Positions 52,043-62,014 of a stretch of 64,000 nucleotides of DNA are shown here, one piece after another. Both the position numbers and the translations under genes were made by a program. A model generated the notes under the pieces. It was not told the origin of the DNA. It ran no database searches and worked only from the letters and a program-made list of their open reading frames with translations. Within the stretch, counting starts at the first letter, position 1; every line of letters begins with the position of its first letter. This DNA is from Flectonema sp. DT1601 (lineage: Eukaryota > Euglenozoa > Diplonemea > Diplonemida > Diplonemidae): positions 885,840 to 949,839 of the forward strand of contig OZ025819.1 of NCBI GenBank assembly GCA_964019425.1, given 5' to 3'.

Positions 52043-53912
52043 ATGTCTGACAAGGAGGCGGAGTTAGAGGAGGCCAAGAAGCGGATTCAAATGCTTGAGG
52101 CGATGCTTGAGGGGGAAGCACCTGCGGCACAACCAGTTCCGCATCACACTGGAGTTGATGTAAAAATTGAAAAGGAAGAACCAACTGATAAAGCAGACGA
52201 AGAGGAATTATATCAAGCCACTAAGTGTATAAGTGATAGTGATGATGATGTGCTGAGTAGCACTTCAACTTCTCTTGGTATTGATAGAAACGAAATGAAC
52301 GAATACAGCGACTCTGATAATGAACCTCAAGCAAGGTGTTGGAAGAGTAGATCAAAGTCAAGAAGTGCGAGAAGGCCGAGCAGTTCGAGGTCTCAAACCA
52401 GAAGAGCTGGTGAGTTAAACACGATTGTTCCTGAGTCGGAATTCTTAGATATTCACCGACTTGATCTTGACAGAGTTATATCACTTCAGAATCACTACAC
52501 TGGTTGTAGTGTTCCTCACTATCTAGTCCACGCCTTTGATGAAGGAGATGAGACAATAATTGATCAGCCACAACCACTACCACAGGGAGAACCTGATGAA
52601 CTTCTCCTTCCAGTCGCTGCAACAGTCCAGCATTTCACTAACAGAAGTCGTAAGAAGAATGGTTCCATTGTAAAGTACAACATATACACAGCAGAGCGTA
52701 CTGATCCTTCCTCTCTGTATGACGCTGGTACAACAATATTTAATAAAGAAGGTGTTGTTATTGGTAAATTAGTATGTTTATTTGGTCAAGTATCATCTCC
52801 GATGTACGTCATGCAAGAAATGAAATTTGAGACTGAAGATGAAGAGCTTGATGAAGAACCAATGTCGGAGTTCCTTCCTCCACTCACGGAATTGTTTACT
52901 AAAAAATCTCAGGCAGTTCTTATCCACCGGGCCACGGCAGGTCAGCAACCCCAAGTAATGGAGGAGGCAGTCGTTAAAAAATATCACGTCCCTGGATGTG
53001 ATGCCAGTCATCTCGACGATGAGGAACTTCCCATCGAAAAACAAGAATTCAGCGACGATGAGAAAGAAAGAGAAGCGAAAGCTGACAAGAAAAAGGTTTG
53101 TGTTCCACCCCCAACCAATATTTTTTATCATAAAAATACTATCCTAACAAAATATAAAACAGCGTAAACGTGAAGCAGCAGACCAAAACCGAATTGGATT
53201 ATTAGATATGATTAGCGACAGTGGCAGCAGCTCTTCCGAAGAAGAATACAAATTCAACGAAGACGGTGAAATAGTTGAAGTAGTTCAAAAACCTAACAAA
53301 GATGTCAAACGATCAAAATCTTCAACTGGATCAAGACAATCCGTAAAGTCTTTAATACCAAAACTAAACAGCACCTCAACAGGAAAGGGTCCAGGAATGC
53401 TAATCCCTCCTCCACCACGTTCTCTGAGAGGAGATCCAAAACGTATTTACGTATCGGATATTCCTTTAAACGTTTCATGGCATCAATTGGCTGCTATTAT
53501 GGGAGCATCATACGGGGCAGTAGAAGAAGCAACAGTCGTACACAAAAAAGATAAGAAATCAGGTGGAATGAGAGAGAAGCAATATGGATTCGTGGCGTTT
53601 CAAAATGAAGCATCAGCCAGACAGGTATGAATTTATATAATGTGATATGTAGGTTATATGTAATATTATCATGACTTAAATAACAAACAGGCTGTCTTTG
53701 TTGGTAAGATATTCACTCCAGATGGACAACAAATGCGAATTAGCACTTCTCGACCAGAGCGGATTGCGAGACCAAAAGTTACTTTTGATAAACCAAAAGA
53801 AAAGCATCCAGTGCTACCCCCCAGGCTATCAACAGAACCAGAAAGTAATACACACGAAGGGGATGAGCCGCTTCCTAAAATTATTGATGATCCGGATGAG
53901 CTTGAATTATAA
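52043..53912 (+). CDS. NAF1: H/ACA RNP assembly factor NAF1-like, fused to an RRM
   Basis: Exons 52043-53095, 53163-53624 and 53691-53912 (all phase 0) give 578 residues. Residues of about 185-297 match the Gar1/Naf1 barrel: GTTIFNKEGVVIGKLVCLFG, then QVSSPMYVM and KSQAVLIH. NAF1 brings the pseudouridine synthase dyskerin/Cbf5 to new H/ACA snoRNAs in the nucleus. N-terminal acidic and Arg/Ser-rich segments fit a nuclear protein. Residues of about 445-525 form an RNA recognition motif (KRIYVSDIPLN, then KQYGFVAFQNEASARQAVF). Yeast and human NAF1 have no RRM as far as I know, so this arrangement is unusual. The tail ends in an acidic PDELEL. Introns are 67 and 66 bases. Confidence 0.82.
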
Positions 53913-54333
53913 TAAGGAATATCCTACTTGGAGAGTAAACCCTTTCCAAAATTTGTAAATAAAAAAAAAAAAAAAAAAAAAAAACTACCAAAAAGGGAGG
54001 ACTCCTCTCTTTAAAACTTGTTGCTTTTTATAAAAATGCGACAGTTCCCTGTGCTTTATATCAATCTGGGGTATCGCTTTGTGTGAAATAAAAATTTCCC
54101 TCTTATTAATATAACAAAAAAAAAAAAAAAAAAAGTAAATTTAAAAAAAAAATTTGTATCATTGGTTAGTTTTACGAAGTCATGCATTCTTCATTATTAC
54201 GTTTCGTCATATCATTTTATTTATTGCGTCTGCTATACTAATACTCCTTTAAAGGGGTACGAGTATCGTTTATTTGACGTTTATTGAAATCACATCAAAT
54301 ATAAGTTGATACGTGTCGAGTACAGTTTATAAT
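53913..54333 (+). other. Spacer before the large coiled-coil gene
   Basis: No gene. A26 near 53960 and A17 near 54117; AT-rich. No clear pyrimidine-AG site close to the next ATG. Confidence 0.45.
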
Positions 54334-57300
54334 ATGTTTATACAGTATAAACAAAACACAGAAATGCCGGTTTCACCCGGTCGACCGTCTCTTCATTCAG
54401 ATGGGCTTATGCAACAAGTGACGGAGCAATTGGCGGATGTTCGTATGCATGTTGCTCAAGAGAGAAAAGAAAGAGTTGGAGCTCTGGGAAGCTGGGAAGC
54501 AACAATGCAACAGCGTCAGAAAGCTTCTGCAGTTCAAATGACTCAGGTTTTAGCAAAGGTTGATAGTTTGGAATTAGTAGTATCGAGAATGCAAACCAAT
54601 ATGAATCAATTAGCTGATAATCAAAGTCTAAGACCACCAATGGAAACACCACTTCTACCTGGACCCTTATCACATCAACCAGTCATAGCTGCAAACATAA
54701 ATGATGAAATGCAAGCAATGCGAAGAGACATTCAACTACTCATGCACAGATCTGAACAACCTCCACCTCAACTAGAAGAGCACTCTCACCATATAAAGTC
54801 TGCAACTGCTGCACTCAGTAATCAGACGCTTGAACACTTCTTCTCACAAAGTAAGACATTCATGGATGAGGTTGAAACACAAATGCGTCACATGAAAGAT
54901 GTGATAAAGAACGACAAGACTCGTGTTGAACAACAGATTGTCGCTCTGTCGTCAACAATTGAAAGAGAGATAACTGAATCGAGACATCAACAACAACAAT
55001 TACAAGGAGAGAATGGTCCTTCAGCTTTAGACTTGCTACTACTGGTGTTAGGAAATCCTCAAATAGCCTCTGATCAAAACGATCAACTATTCATGAAAGC
55101 ACAAGAAGTATGTGCTGCTATTGGTGAAGCTGTTACTCAACAATTAGACTCTGCGATCTCGACTACTAAGAAGGAACAAGAAAACAGATCTCAGCAAATC
55201 CTCCAATCTGTTGAATCAGATTTAGAATCACTTCACAATGTTATAAAACAAGTTGAGCAGAACAATCTTTCGGGTCCTCTTGATGGTCGTGTTCGGGCTA
55301 TTGAAGAAACGATTCAACATAAAATACAATTTGATGTTCAGTCTTTTGATAGTCGTATTCGCGCATTGGAAGAATCGACTTGTCAAAAGCAAGAAACGAT
55401 TCCAGCTCACAACAAATTAGTTTCTGAAGCGCAAGCACTAGAGCAACGGATACGACTACTGGAGGAAAGTTTTCATCAAAAGTCAGATGTCGCACCGATA
55501 CAAAGTTTAGAACATCGAGTTAGAGGAATAGAAGAATCAGTTTCTCAAAAGATTCACAACGACAGTCAGAACATCGATAGCCGTATCAGACTCCTCGAAG
55601 AAAACGTTCAACAAAAACTTCATCATGAGAACACCAGTACTGATACTAGACTTAGAAATGTTGAAGACTCAATTACTCGTAAATTAGAAAGCACTGTTCT
55701 AAAGGAACTCGACAACACTGCGTCAGCAATCACAACCAGCTACAGAGATCTGGTTGATTCTGTTGAACTTCAACTGGGAAAACAAATAAACTCAAACACT
55801 GAAGCGGTTGCTACCATCGAATCTGCACTTCAGCGTGCCAATCAAAAAGTAAATCAAATCACTGAAAGCATTACTGCTGAACAAGAAACTACATCGGAAG
55901 TAATTAACAGAATCTCATTACACGAACAGACGATTCAACAACAGTTGTCTGAAACAAATAAATTCGCTGAAAGTCAACATCAAATTCTAGTTCAGGAGAT
56001 AAGTCATAAACTTGATTCTATCGATGGAAAGATGGAAAGAGAGCTCACAGAACTCGCATCACAAATAGCAACTCTTGAAGTACGAAGACAAGAAGACGTA
56101 TCAAATCGTTTATCACAAATAGACTCCAAATTAGAAAGAGAACTAACTGAAGTCAGTGCTAAGATAAACACATCTCATATGACAAGTGTTGATTTTGAAA
56201 AAAGATTCTCAGAACGTGGTCGTAAAATAGACGACTACGTTGGTCAACTAGACGATGGACTTCGTGAAGTAGAACGTGTGGTGACATCATTGCAATATCA
56301 TGTATCGTCACAACAGTCAGAAGTTGCATCACAGCCGCCGCAGGTGCAAAAACAGACTTTGAGAGGCCGCTCTGAAACATTTCCACAGCGAGAAGACATC
56401 AGAACTATCCCTGACAGTAACTTTCAATCACCAGATCAGCTTCGATCAGCATCAGGTGGAGTTAGTTCTCCAACAAAAGTAAGTACAGGTGATGACACCA
56501 TTAGAAGATACTGCGATCGCCGATTCAATGAAATGACCGCCCGAATCCAAGAATGCGAAGAAACAACTCGTAAAAACGTCGATTCTCGCATTGAACAAAC
56601 GATAACAAGACTCCATGATTCTGAAGACTCATTTAAGAGGAGATTTGATTCGATGGAACAGGACATCGATTCGAAGGCAACTCAAATTATAAAACTAAAT
56701 GACCAATGTACCTCTCTTAATAATGATATCACTACAGCAACTGGAAAACTTCAGAGAACTTTAGACGATGAAATATCAGCAGTTACTCGCAGTACCGATA
56801 ATAAGATTAACGATGCTACTGAGAAGGCTCGTAATTCAGAGCGTTCAGCAGAAGACACTCGTAGTAAAGTTGAAAGGGAAGTCGCAGAACAGAAGAGTGC
56901 GTTAGATAGATTTAATAAGAACACGAAGAGTTTTGAGGAGGGTGTTAATAATTCTTTGGCTTCGTTGAAATCTGAAATCCGAGACGTATCTCTCACTTCG
57001 AAAGAATCTGAGGCTCAACAAACTCGCTTAGTAGAAACAAAAACATCAGCTCTGAATGAACAGGTTGATAACTTTCACAAGACGACAGCAGTTGAATCAG
57101 CGAGACTGACCGCACTGAGAGCAACAGTTGAGGACCTCACGGCATCCAACGATTCAATTAAAAAGTTAGTTGACGACATAGCTGCGAAGTCAAAGACGAC
57201 AGAACAAGAAGTATTCATTCCAACACAGAAGATCGATTCGATGTCAAGAAACCTTTCTTCTTTAGAACAGTCGCTTGTTGAGGTTCGAAGAGATATTTCT

Positions 57301-59700
57301 GATGTTTCCAACGGAGTATCAAAACTCACTGATGACAACCTCACTGAAAGAATATCTGCTGCAGAGAACTACATTGTTGAGCATGGAACTGGTATCGCTC
57401 TGTTGACAAACCAGCAATCTCTATTAGAAAATCAAAATAATGAAATTGCTGAAGAAATAACATCCTTGGATGCCTCACAGAGACTGTCTGCAATTGAACA
57501 AGCAATTATTGATCAGACTGAACTCTTAACTAACGTCGTATCTTCGGAATCACATGAGCAAGGAAGGAAACAAATCGATGAAAGAGTAACAGAAATTGAA
57601 GATTTAATTGTTAAACAAAGTCATGATCTCCTTAAGATGGGAGAATCTACGTTAACGCATAATAACTTTGAGTCATTCAGAGGGGAAGACGGATCTCGAT
57701 TCGCAGACATTGAGGAAATGCTCATTGAACAAGAAAAGAAAATAATGAATATTTCAACAGCAGCAGAAGAGATGGAAGACTTAGTAATCCAACACGCAAC
57801 TGAACTATCCGTCACTGTCAGTGCCGTTGATGATATTGAGACTTCAATTGTAACTTTATCGAATGACTGCTCTACACGTCTTGGAACATTAGCAACAACG
57901 ACACAAGACTTCTTTAATAAAACAAATTCAAGAATTGATGAACTCCAACAATTCACTGTAGACTCTGATAAGAATGCTGTCAGTAAACTAATGTCTGCAG
58001 AGTCTCGAATGGAACGTCTCAACCGAGAGACTCATCACACTGAGGAATCGTTTACTAAAAGGTTAGCAGACCTTGAATCTCAGTACAAACAAGATCTCAT
58101 ATTATCTGAACAGAAGGTTGAGCAGCGAGTCACTGAGGAACTCCATCAGCAGGAATTAGCCCTCAGAAGTGAGTTGGCAGATCTTCAGTTCGAATCCCGC
58201 AATGCATCTGATGGAAGGCTTGCAAGTCAGGAAAAAATTGATGAAATTCAAAAAAGACTCTCAGAGCTGGCAGTAAAACGCGCGCAGTCGGAATCACGCC
58301 AACCTAGTCTACACACACGTAGATCGGAAACGAGAGTTCCGCTTCCTCAGAGAATTGAAGCCGCGACAAATCCGATGTCTCCAGCGCGTGCGCAATCCCC
58401 CCGCACTCCAGTCAGTGTCAGAAGCAACTTCAGTTTTGGTAGCTCAGCTGCGAGTCCTAAATCCCTTGCTGAGAGAGTAAAGGAGGCCGTCTCATCAGCT
58501 CAGAAGCCGTCTGTCTCCTCAGCTCAGAAGCCGTCTGTCACAAGTGGTCGTATTGATTCGAGTAAGTCTATTGGTAAGGTTCCATCTAGTCCTCTTAGTG
58601 AGCGCATCGCCGCAGCAACGAGGGAAGTCGAATCGGCATTCGGATCGACGTCACCGTCACCGAAAGCAAAGAGACTGTCAGAAAAGTTGTCTCCAATTGT
58701 TGCGTCTTCCCAAATGAAGAGCTCAAGTAGTAGTCCGTCAGGTACTCCAAGAAGTCCTAGATTATCAGAAAGGATTGCTGCAATCAGATCAGGTGTTAAA
58801 TCTGCTGGAACCTCTCCAGTCACTCCGCGTGCGTTTGGATCGCCACAACGATACGGATCTCCTCAACTGACATCAGGAATTACATCTCGCAGCGATTTCC
58901 AATTAGGACAACAGACCTCAGGAATTACATCTCGTAGTGACTTACAATCTAAACTTGACGCTCTCATTGTTGAAACTAATGATCTTCGCTCTTTTGAAGA
59001 AGATCGTCGCCGTAACGACGCTGAAGTTCAACTCTCTCTTAGTAAGGTTGAGGAAGTTGTTAGAGCTATCGGAGACAGTGTTGGTCCTATTGAAGGACTT
59101 CAAACAATTATTGTAAAGATTAAAGATATCGACAGTCAGGTTCAATCACTCAAACTAGAAGACCTTCCGAGAAGAGTTCAGATGTTGGAAGAGGCGCAGA
59201 GCGGGTTGCGAAATGAGTTTTTGATTGGTGGGAGAAGTACACCAGCGAGAGCGTCGTCACCACCTCAGATAGGAATTCAGAGAAGTGTAACACAAAACCA
59301 ATCAGTTTACTCTTCAGTAAATAGGATTAGATCTGTTTCTCCTTTAAGACAACCTCCAGTTAATTCAGCTTCTCAATATGATAGACAGGTTCCTTCACCA
59401 CCGAGAGCACCTGTTCCTGGAATTCCTATTCCGACTGCAATTCCTTCACCGATCGGTCGTGTCTCACCAACTTCTGCCAGATTGTCGCCTACCACTGCTC
59501 GGTATTCTCAACATCTTTCATCACTCAGAAGACAATCAAATACTGCGTCGTATCGTCAGCATGTATTCAATTCTCCGACTTCAATGCTTTCGGGAGAAGG
59601 TTCTATTTTAGGAAGTATTGGATTGACTTCGAGGTATGCTTCGGAATATGGAATCGCATCACCAGAAATTGAAGATGTCACCAGAGGACTTCTTGACTAG
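54334..59700 (+). CDS. Very long coiled-coil protein with a basic Ser/Pro tail
   Basis: 1788 residues in one exon; the frame opens at 54313 with GTG, the first ATG is 54334, and another (MPVSPGRPSL) at 54364 is equally possible. Residues of about 20-1350 are nearly continuous coiled coil, Gln/Glu/Ser-rich. Near residues 320-450 a repeat of about 30-40 residues is visible (RIRALEEST, RIRLLEESF, RVRGIEESV, RIRLLEENV, RLRNVEDSI). The tail (about 1350-1788) is Ser/Pro/Arg-rich and carries five spaced copies of an L-x-[EQ]-[RK]-[ILV] motif (LPQRIEAAT, LAERVKEAV, LSERIAAAT, LSEKLSPIV, LSERIAAIR). A cytoskeletal or flagellar filament or tether is likely, with the basic tail perhaps binding microtubules; no family recognised. 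Confidence 0.88.
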   Translation: MFIQYKQNTEMPVSPGRPSLHSDGLMQQVTEQLADVRMHVAQERKERVGALGSWEATMQQRQKASAVQMTQVLAKVDSLELVVSRMQTNMNQLADNQSLRPPMETPLLPGPLSHQPVIAANINDEMQAMRRDIQLLMHRSEQPPPQLEEHSHHIKSATAALSNQTLEHFFSQSKTFMDEVETQMRHMKDVIKNDKTRVEQQIVALSSTIEREITESRHQQQQLQGENGPSALDLLLLVLGNPQIASDQNDQLFMKAQEVCAAIGEAVTQQLDSAISTTKKEQENRSQQILQSVESDLESLHNVIKQVEQNNLSGPLDGRVRAIEETIQHKIQFDVQSFDSRIRALEESTCQKQETIPAHNKLVSEAQALEQRIRLLEESFHQKSDVAPIQSLEHRVRGIEESVSQKIHNDSQNIDSRIRLLEENVQQKLHHENTSTDTRLRNVEDSITRKLESTVLKELDNTASAITTSYRDLVDSVELQLGKQINSNTEAVATIESALQRANQKVNQITESITAEQETTSEVINRISLHEQTIQQQLSETNKFAESQHQILVQEISHKLDSIDGKMERELTELASQIATLEVRRQEDVSNRLSQIDSKLERELTEVSAKINTSHMTSVDFEKRFSERGRKIDDYVGQLDDGLREVERVVTSLQYHVSSQQSEVASQPPQVQKQTLRGRSETFPQREDIRTIPDSNFQSPDQLRSASGGVSSPTKVSTGDDTIRRYCDRRFNEMTARIQECEETTRKNVDSRIEQTITRLHDSEDSFKRRFDSMEQDIDSKATQIIKLNDQCTSLNNDITTATGKLQRTLDDEISAVTRSTDNKINDATEKARNSERSAEDTRSKVEREVAEQKSALDRFNKNTKSFEEGVNNSLASLKSEIRDVSLTSKESEAQQTRLVETKTSALNEQVDNFHKTTAVESARLTALRATVEDLTASNDSIKKLVDDIAAKSKTTEQEVFIPTQKIDSMSRNLSSLEQSLVEVRRDISDVSNGVSKLTDDNLTERISAAENYIVEHGTGIALLTNQQSLLENQNNEIAEEITSLDASQRLSAIEQAIIDQTELLTNVVSSESHEQGRKQIDERVTEIEDLIVKQSHDLLKMGESTLTHNNFESFRGEDGSRFADIEEMLIEQEKKIMNISTAAEEMEDLVIQHATELSVTVSAVDDIETSIVTLSNDCSTRLGTLATTTQDFFNKTNSRIDELQQFTVDSDKNAVSKLMSAESRMERLNRETHHTEESFTKRLADLESQYKQDLILSEQKVEQRVTEELHQQELALRSELADLQFESRNASDGRLASQEKIDEIQKRLSELAVKRAQSESRQPSLHTRRSETRVPLPQRIEAATNPMSPARAQSPRTPVSVRSNFSFGSSAASPKSLAERVKEAVSSAQKPSVSSAQKPSVTSGRIDSSKSIGKVPSSPLSERIAAATREVESAFGSTSPSPKAKRLSEKLSPIVASSQMKSSSSSPSGTPRSPRLSERIAAIRSGVKSAGTSPVTPRAFGSPQRYGSPQLTSGITSRSDFQLGQQTSGITSRSDLQSKLDALIVETNDLRSFEEDRRRNDAEVQLSLSKVEEVVRAIGDSVGPIEGLQTIIVKIKDIDSQVQSLKLEDLPRRVQMLEEAQSGLRNEFLIGGRSTPARASSPPQIGIQRSVTQNQSVYSSVNRIRSVSPLRQPPVNSASQYDRQVPSPPRAPVPGIPIPTAIPSPIGRVSPTSARLSPTTARYSQHLSSLRRQSNTASYRQHVFNSPTSMLSGEGSILGSIGLTSRYASEYGIASPEIEDVTRGLLD

Positions 59701-60058
59701 CACGGCACTTGTTCAAAACCTATTGTGTGAGTAATGATGTTTGTTTCTTTTGTTAATTTTTTTTTTTTAAATTTTTCATAGACGATTATTATTTTTGCTA
59801 TCTTTTTTCCCTCCGTCCCGTCTTATGTATTACTAGAATAAGACGGGGACAGCAATCACATTCCCCTCCCCGTGTCAAGCTCGATGGCAACCAGCTAGAA
59901 TTCCCCTTCCTTGTTTCCTCAGTTTATTATTCTTGATTTTGTACTTTTGTTTTTAGATCTTCCTCTCCGTGGAATTGGTATTATTTTGATTTAGTTTTTT
60001 AGATAATTAGAAAATTTCTATTCCTTTCAGCAAATACTTACCCTCATCCACTCAAAAC
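59701..60058 (+). other. Spacer before cathepsin L
   Basis: No gene. It contains a GC-richer patch with CCCGTCTTATG...AATAAGACGGGGA, an inverted repeat near 59817-59848. It ends with ATTTCTATTCCTTTCAG, an acceptor-like site (AG at 60029-60030) 28 bases before the ATG. Confidence 0.5.
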
Positions 60059-61024
60059 ATGAAGACCGCTTGTTCTATCCTCGCCATGGTGGCTGCGTCA
60101 TCAGCCCTTCCAGCGAACTACATCGAAGAGAATGAGATGATGTTGTGGAACAACTTCAAAAACACCTTCGGAAAGGTGTACTCTGAAGCTGATGAAGTGA
60201 AGAGAAGAACAATCTTCAAATCAAACATGTTGAAGGGAGCAGACCTTGAAATTCAGAATCCTGATGCAACATTCGGAATGAATGTCTACTCCGACTTGAC
60301 TGCTGATGAGTTCAAACCTTACCACAGCCTGAAATTCGTGGCCAAGGAGAGTCCGAAGAAAGTCTTCAGCGAAACAGATGTACTGAAGGCAGCAGCCAAC
60401 CCTGTAGACTGGAGGACCAAGGGAGCAGTGACGCATGTTAAGAACCAGGGAATGTGTGGATCGTGTTGGGCGTTCTCGGCAACAGGAGGAATTGAAGGTC
60501 AGTGGTTCTTGGCTGGACACCCTTTGGTATCCCTTTCGGAACAGGAATTGGTTGGATGCGACAAACTTGATGGCGGGTGTCTGGGAGGTGTGATGGACAA
60601 TGCTTTCGAGTGGCTCCTCAACAGTCAAAACGGTCAGATTGTGACGGAGGCGTCGTTCCCTTACGGAGCAGGTGGGAATTGTTCTGAAATCTCGTCACTG
60701 CCGGTGGGTGCCGTTATCGACGGCCACAAGGACATCGCACACGACGAGGATGAGATGGCGACTTGGGTATCAACGAACGGACCGCTTTCGATTTCGGTTG
60801 ATTCGTCGTCTTGGCAGACCTACACCGGAGGAGTGTTGTCAAACTGCATATCCAAGACGGTTGACCACGGAGTGCTCATTGTTGGTTTCGCTGCTGACTA
60901 CTGGATCATTAAGAACTCTTGGGGAAAGTCTTGGGGAGAGTCTGGATACATCAGAGTGTCAAGGGGAACTAACCAGTGTTTGTTGACCAACGGACCTTGT
61001 ACTGCCACTGTGAAGAAGAACTGA
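60059..61024 (+). CDS. Cathepsin L-like cysteine protease (cruzipain-like)
   Basis: 321 residues, a papain-family preproenzyme. A signal peptide of about 16 residues is followed by an I29 propeptide (WNNFKNTFGKVYSE, then NVYSDLTADEF). Mature enzyme starts near ANPVDWRTKGAVT, with Gln130, Cys136 (GMCGSCWAFS), His270 (DHGVLIVGF) and Asn286 (IIKNSWG). Blocks such as GQWFLAGHPL, LSEQELVGCDK, MDNAFEWLL and TYTGGVLSNC are as in trypanosomatid cruzipain and brucipain, but the C-terminal extension of those enzymes is absent. It acts in lysosomes or digestive vacuoles. Third codon positions favour C and G far more than in neighbouring genes, suggesting strong expression. Confidence 0.96.
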   Translation: MKTACSILAMVAASSALPANYIEENEMMLWNNFKNTFGKVYSEADEVKRRTIFKSNMLKGADLEIQNPDATFGMNVYSDLTADEFKPYHSLKFVAKESPKKVFSETDVLKAAANPVDWRTKGAVTHVKNQGMCGSCWAFSATGGIEGQWFLAGHPLVSLSEQELVGCDKLDGGCLGGVMDNAFEWLLNSQNGQIVTEASFPYGAGGNCSEISSLPVGAVIDGHKDIAHDEDEMATWVSTNGPLSISVDSSSWQTYTGGVLSNCISKTVDHGVLIVGFAADYWIIKNSWGKSWGESGYIRVSRGTNQCLLTNGPCTATVKKN

Positions 61025-62014
61025 GGTTGAGAGAATTGTTTTCTTTTTATTGTCCTTGATGATTGCCACAAGTCGATCCCTCTCCTGATTTCTTGGTTGA
61101 TGCTTTGCTATACCGAAGGGAATGGGAAGTGATGATTCCAATTACGCATGAACAAAGTGACTTAACACTGGTATCTGTGATGAGGTATTACATCTCTTTG
61201 TATAAAAGAAATAACTTCATGTGAGTGATCGATGAATCGGATTTTACTCGCAGATCGTCTCTCTGATACATGAGGCGGTTACTATTCATAAGATATTATT
61301 ATATTATTATTTATTCACTTTTAGAACTGAACGAGGCCTATTACCAAAAAGCCCACTGCAAACATCATGTTTGCGAACAACCAATAAAAAAGAATAATGA
61401 TTAATTTCGTAGAGAAATCGTAGTCTGTACGAATATTTATCGGAAAAAAGGAACGGGAGTAAATGTAATTTTCCTTTTTTTGGATGTTTTCATTTACTTA
61501 TTCAAATATGCGATATCTCCAACGTATCTTTGTAGCACGTGTGTATTTATGTGTGTGTTGATTGTGAAATTGTTTCTCCTCTTTATCTAATATAAATAAA
61601 AATATCGGTTTCAAGCTGATCAAGGCTCCCTTCAAATCTGTAAAGGAGTCCTTGTTCCCTGCGATACCTCAATTAGTTAAAAAGTCTTCAACAGATTTTA
61701 TTATTGACTGAAGATGACACTCCTCTCTCTCTCTGCTATTCTGACCATTTCTCAGCGCAATGCGATGCATCACACCATTCTTGCTTTTTTATGTGATGCA
61801 CACTAATGAAGCGTTGGGAAGTTAGATTGCGAAAATAATTTTTCTCATTTTCCTTGATTGGTGAATTTTTCTTTAATAATTGTAATAAATGGAATTCTAT
61901 TTAAACAGATGAGGAGTTGTTAAGAAATGTCACCAGTCGGGTCATTTGGATTATTAATAAAGTATTCACATCACATTCTTGTTTTATATAATTTCAAACC
62001 AGACCATCATAAAG
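61025..62014 (+). other. 1.0 kb spacer with inverted repeats
   Basis: No gene. It contains a near-perfect palindrome GCAAACAT-C-ATGTTTGC at 61358-61374, and a 9-bp inverted repeat TGCATCACA (61766-61774) with TGTGATGCA (61792-61800). Confidence 0.55.
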
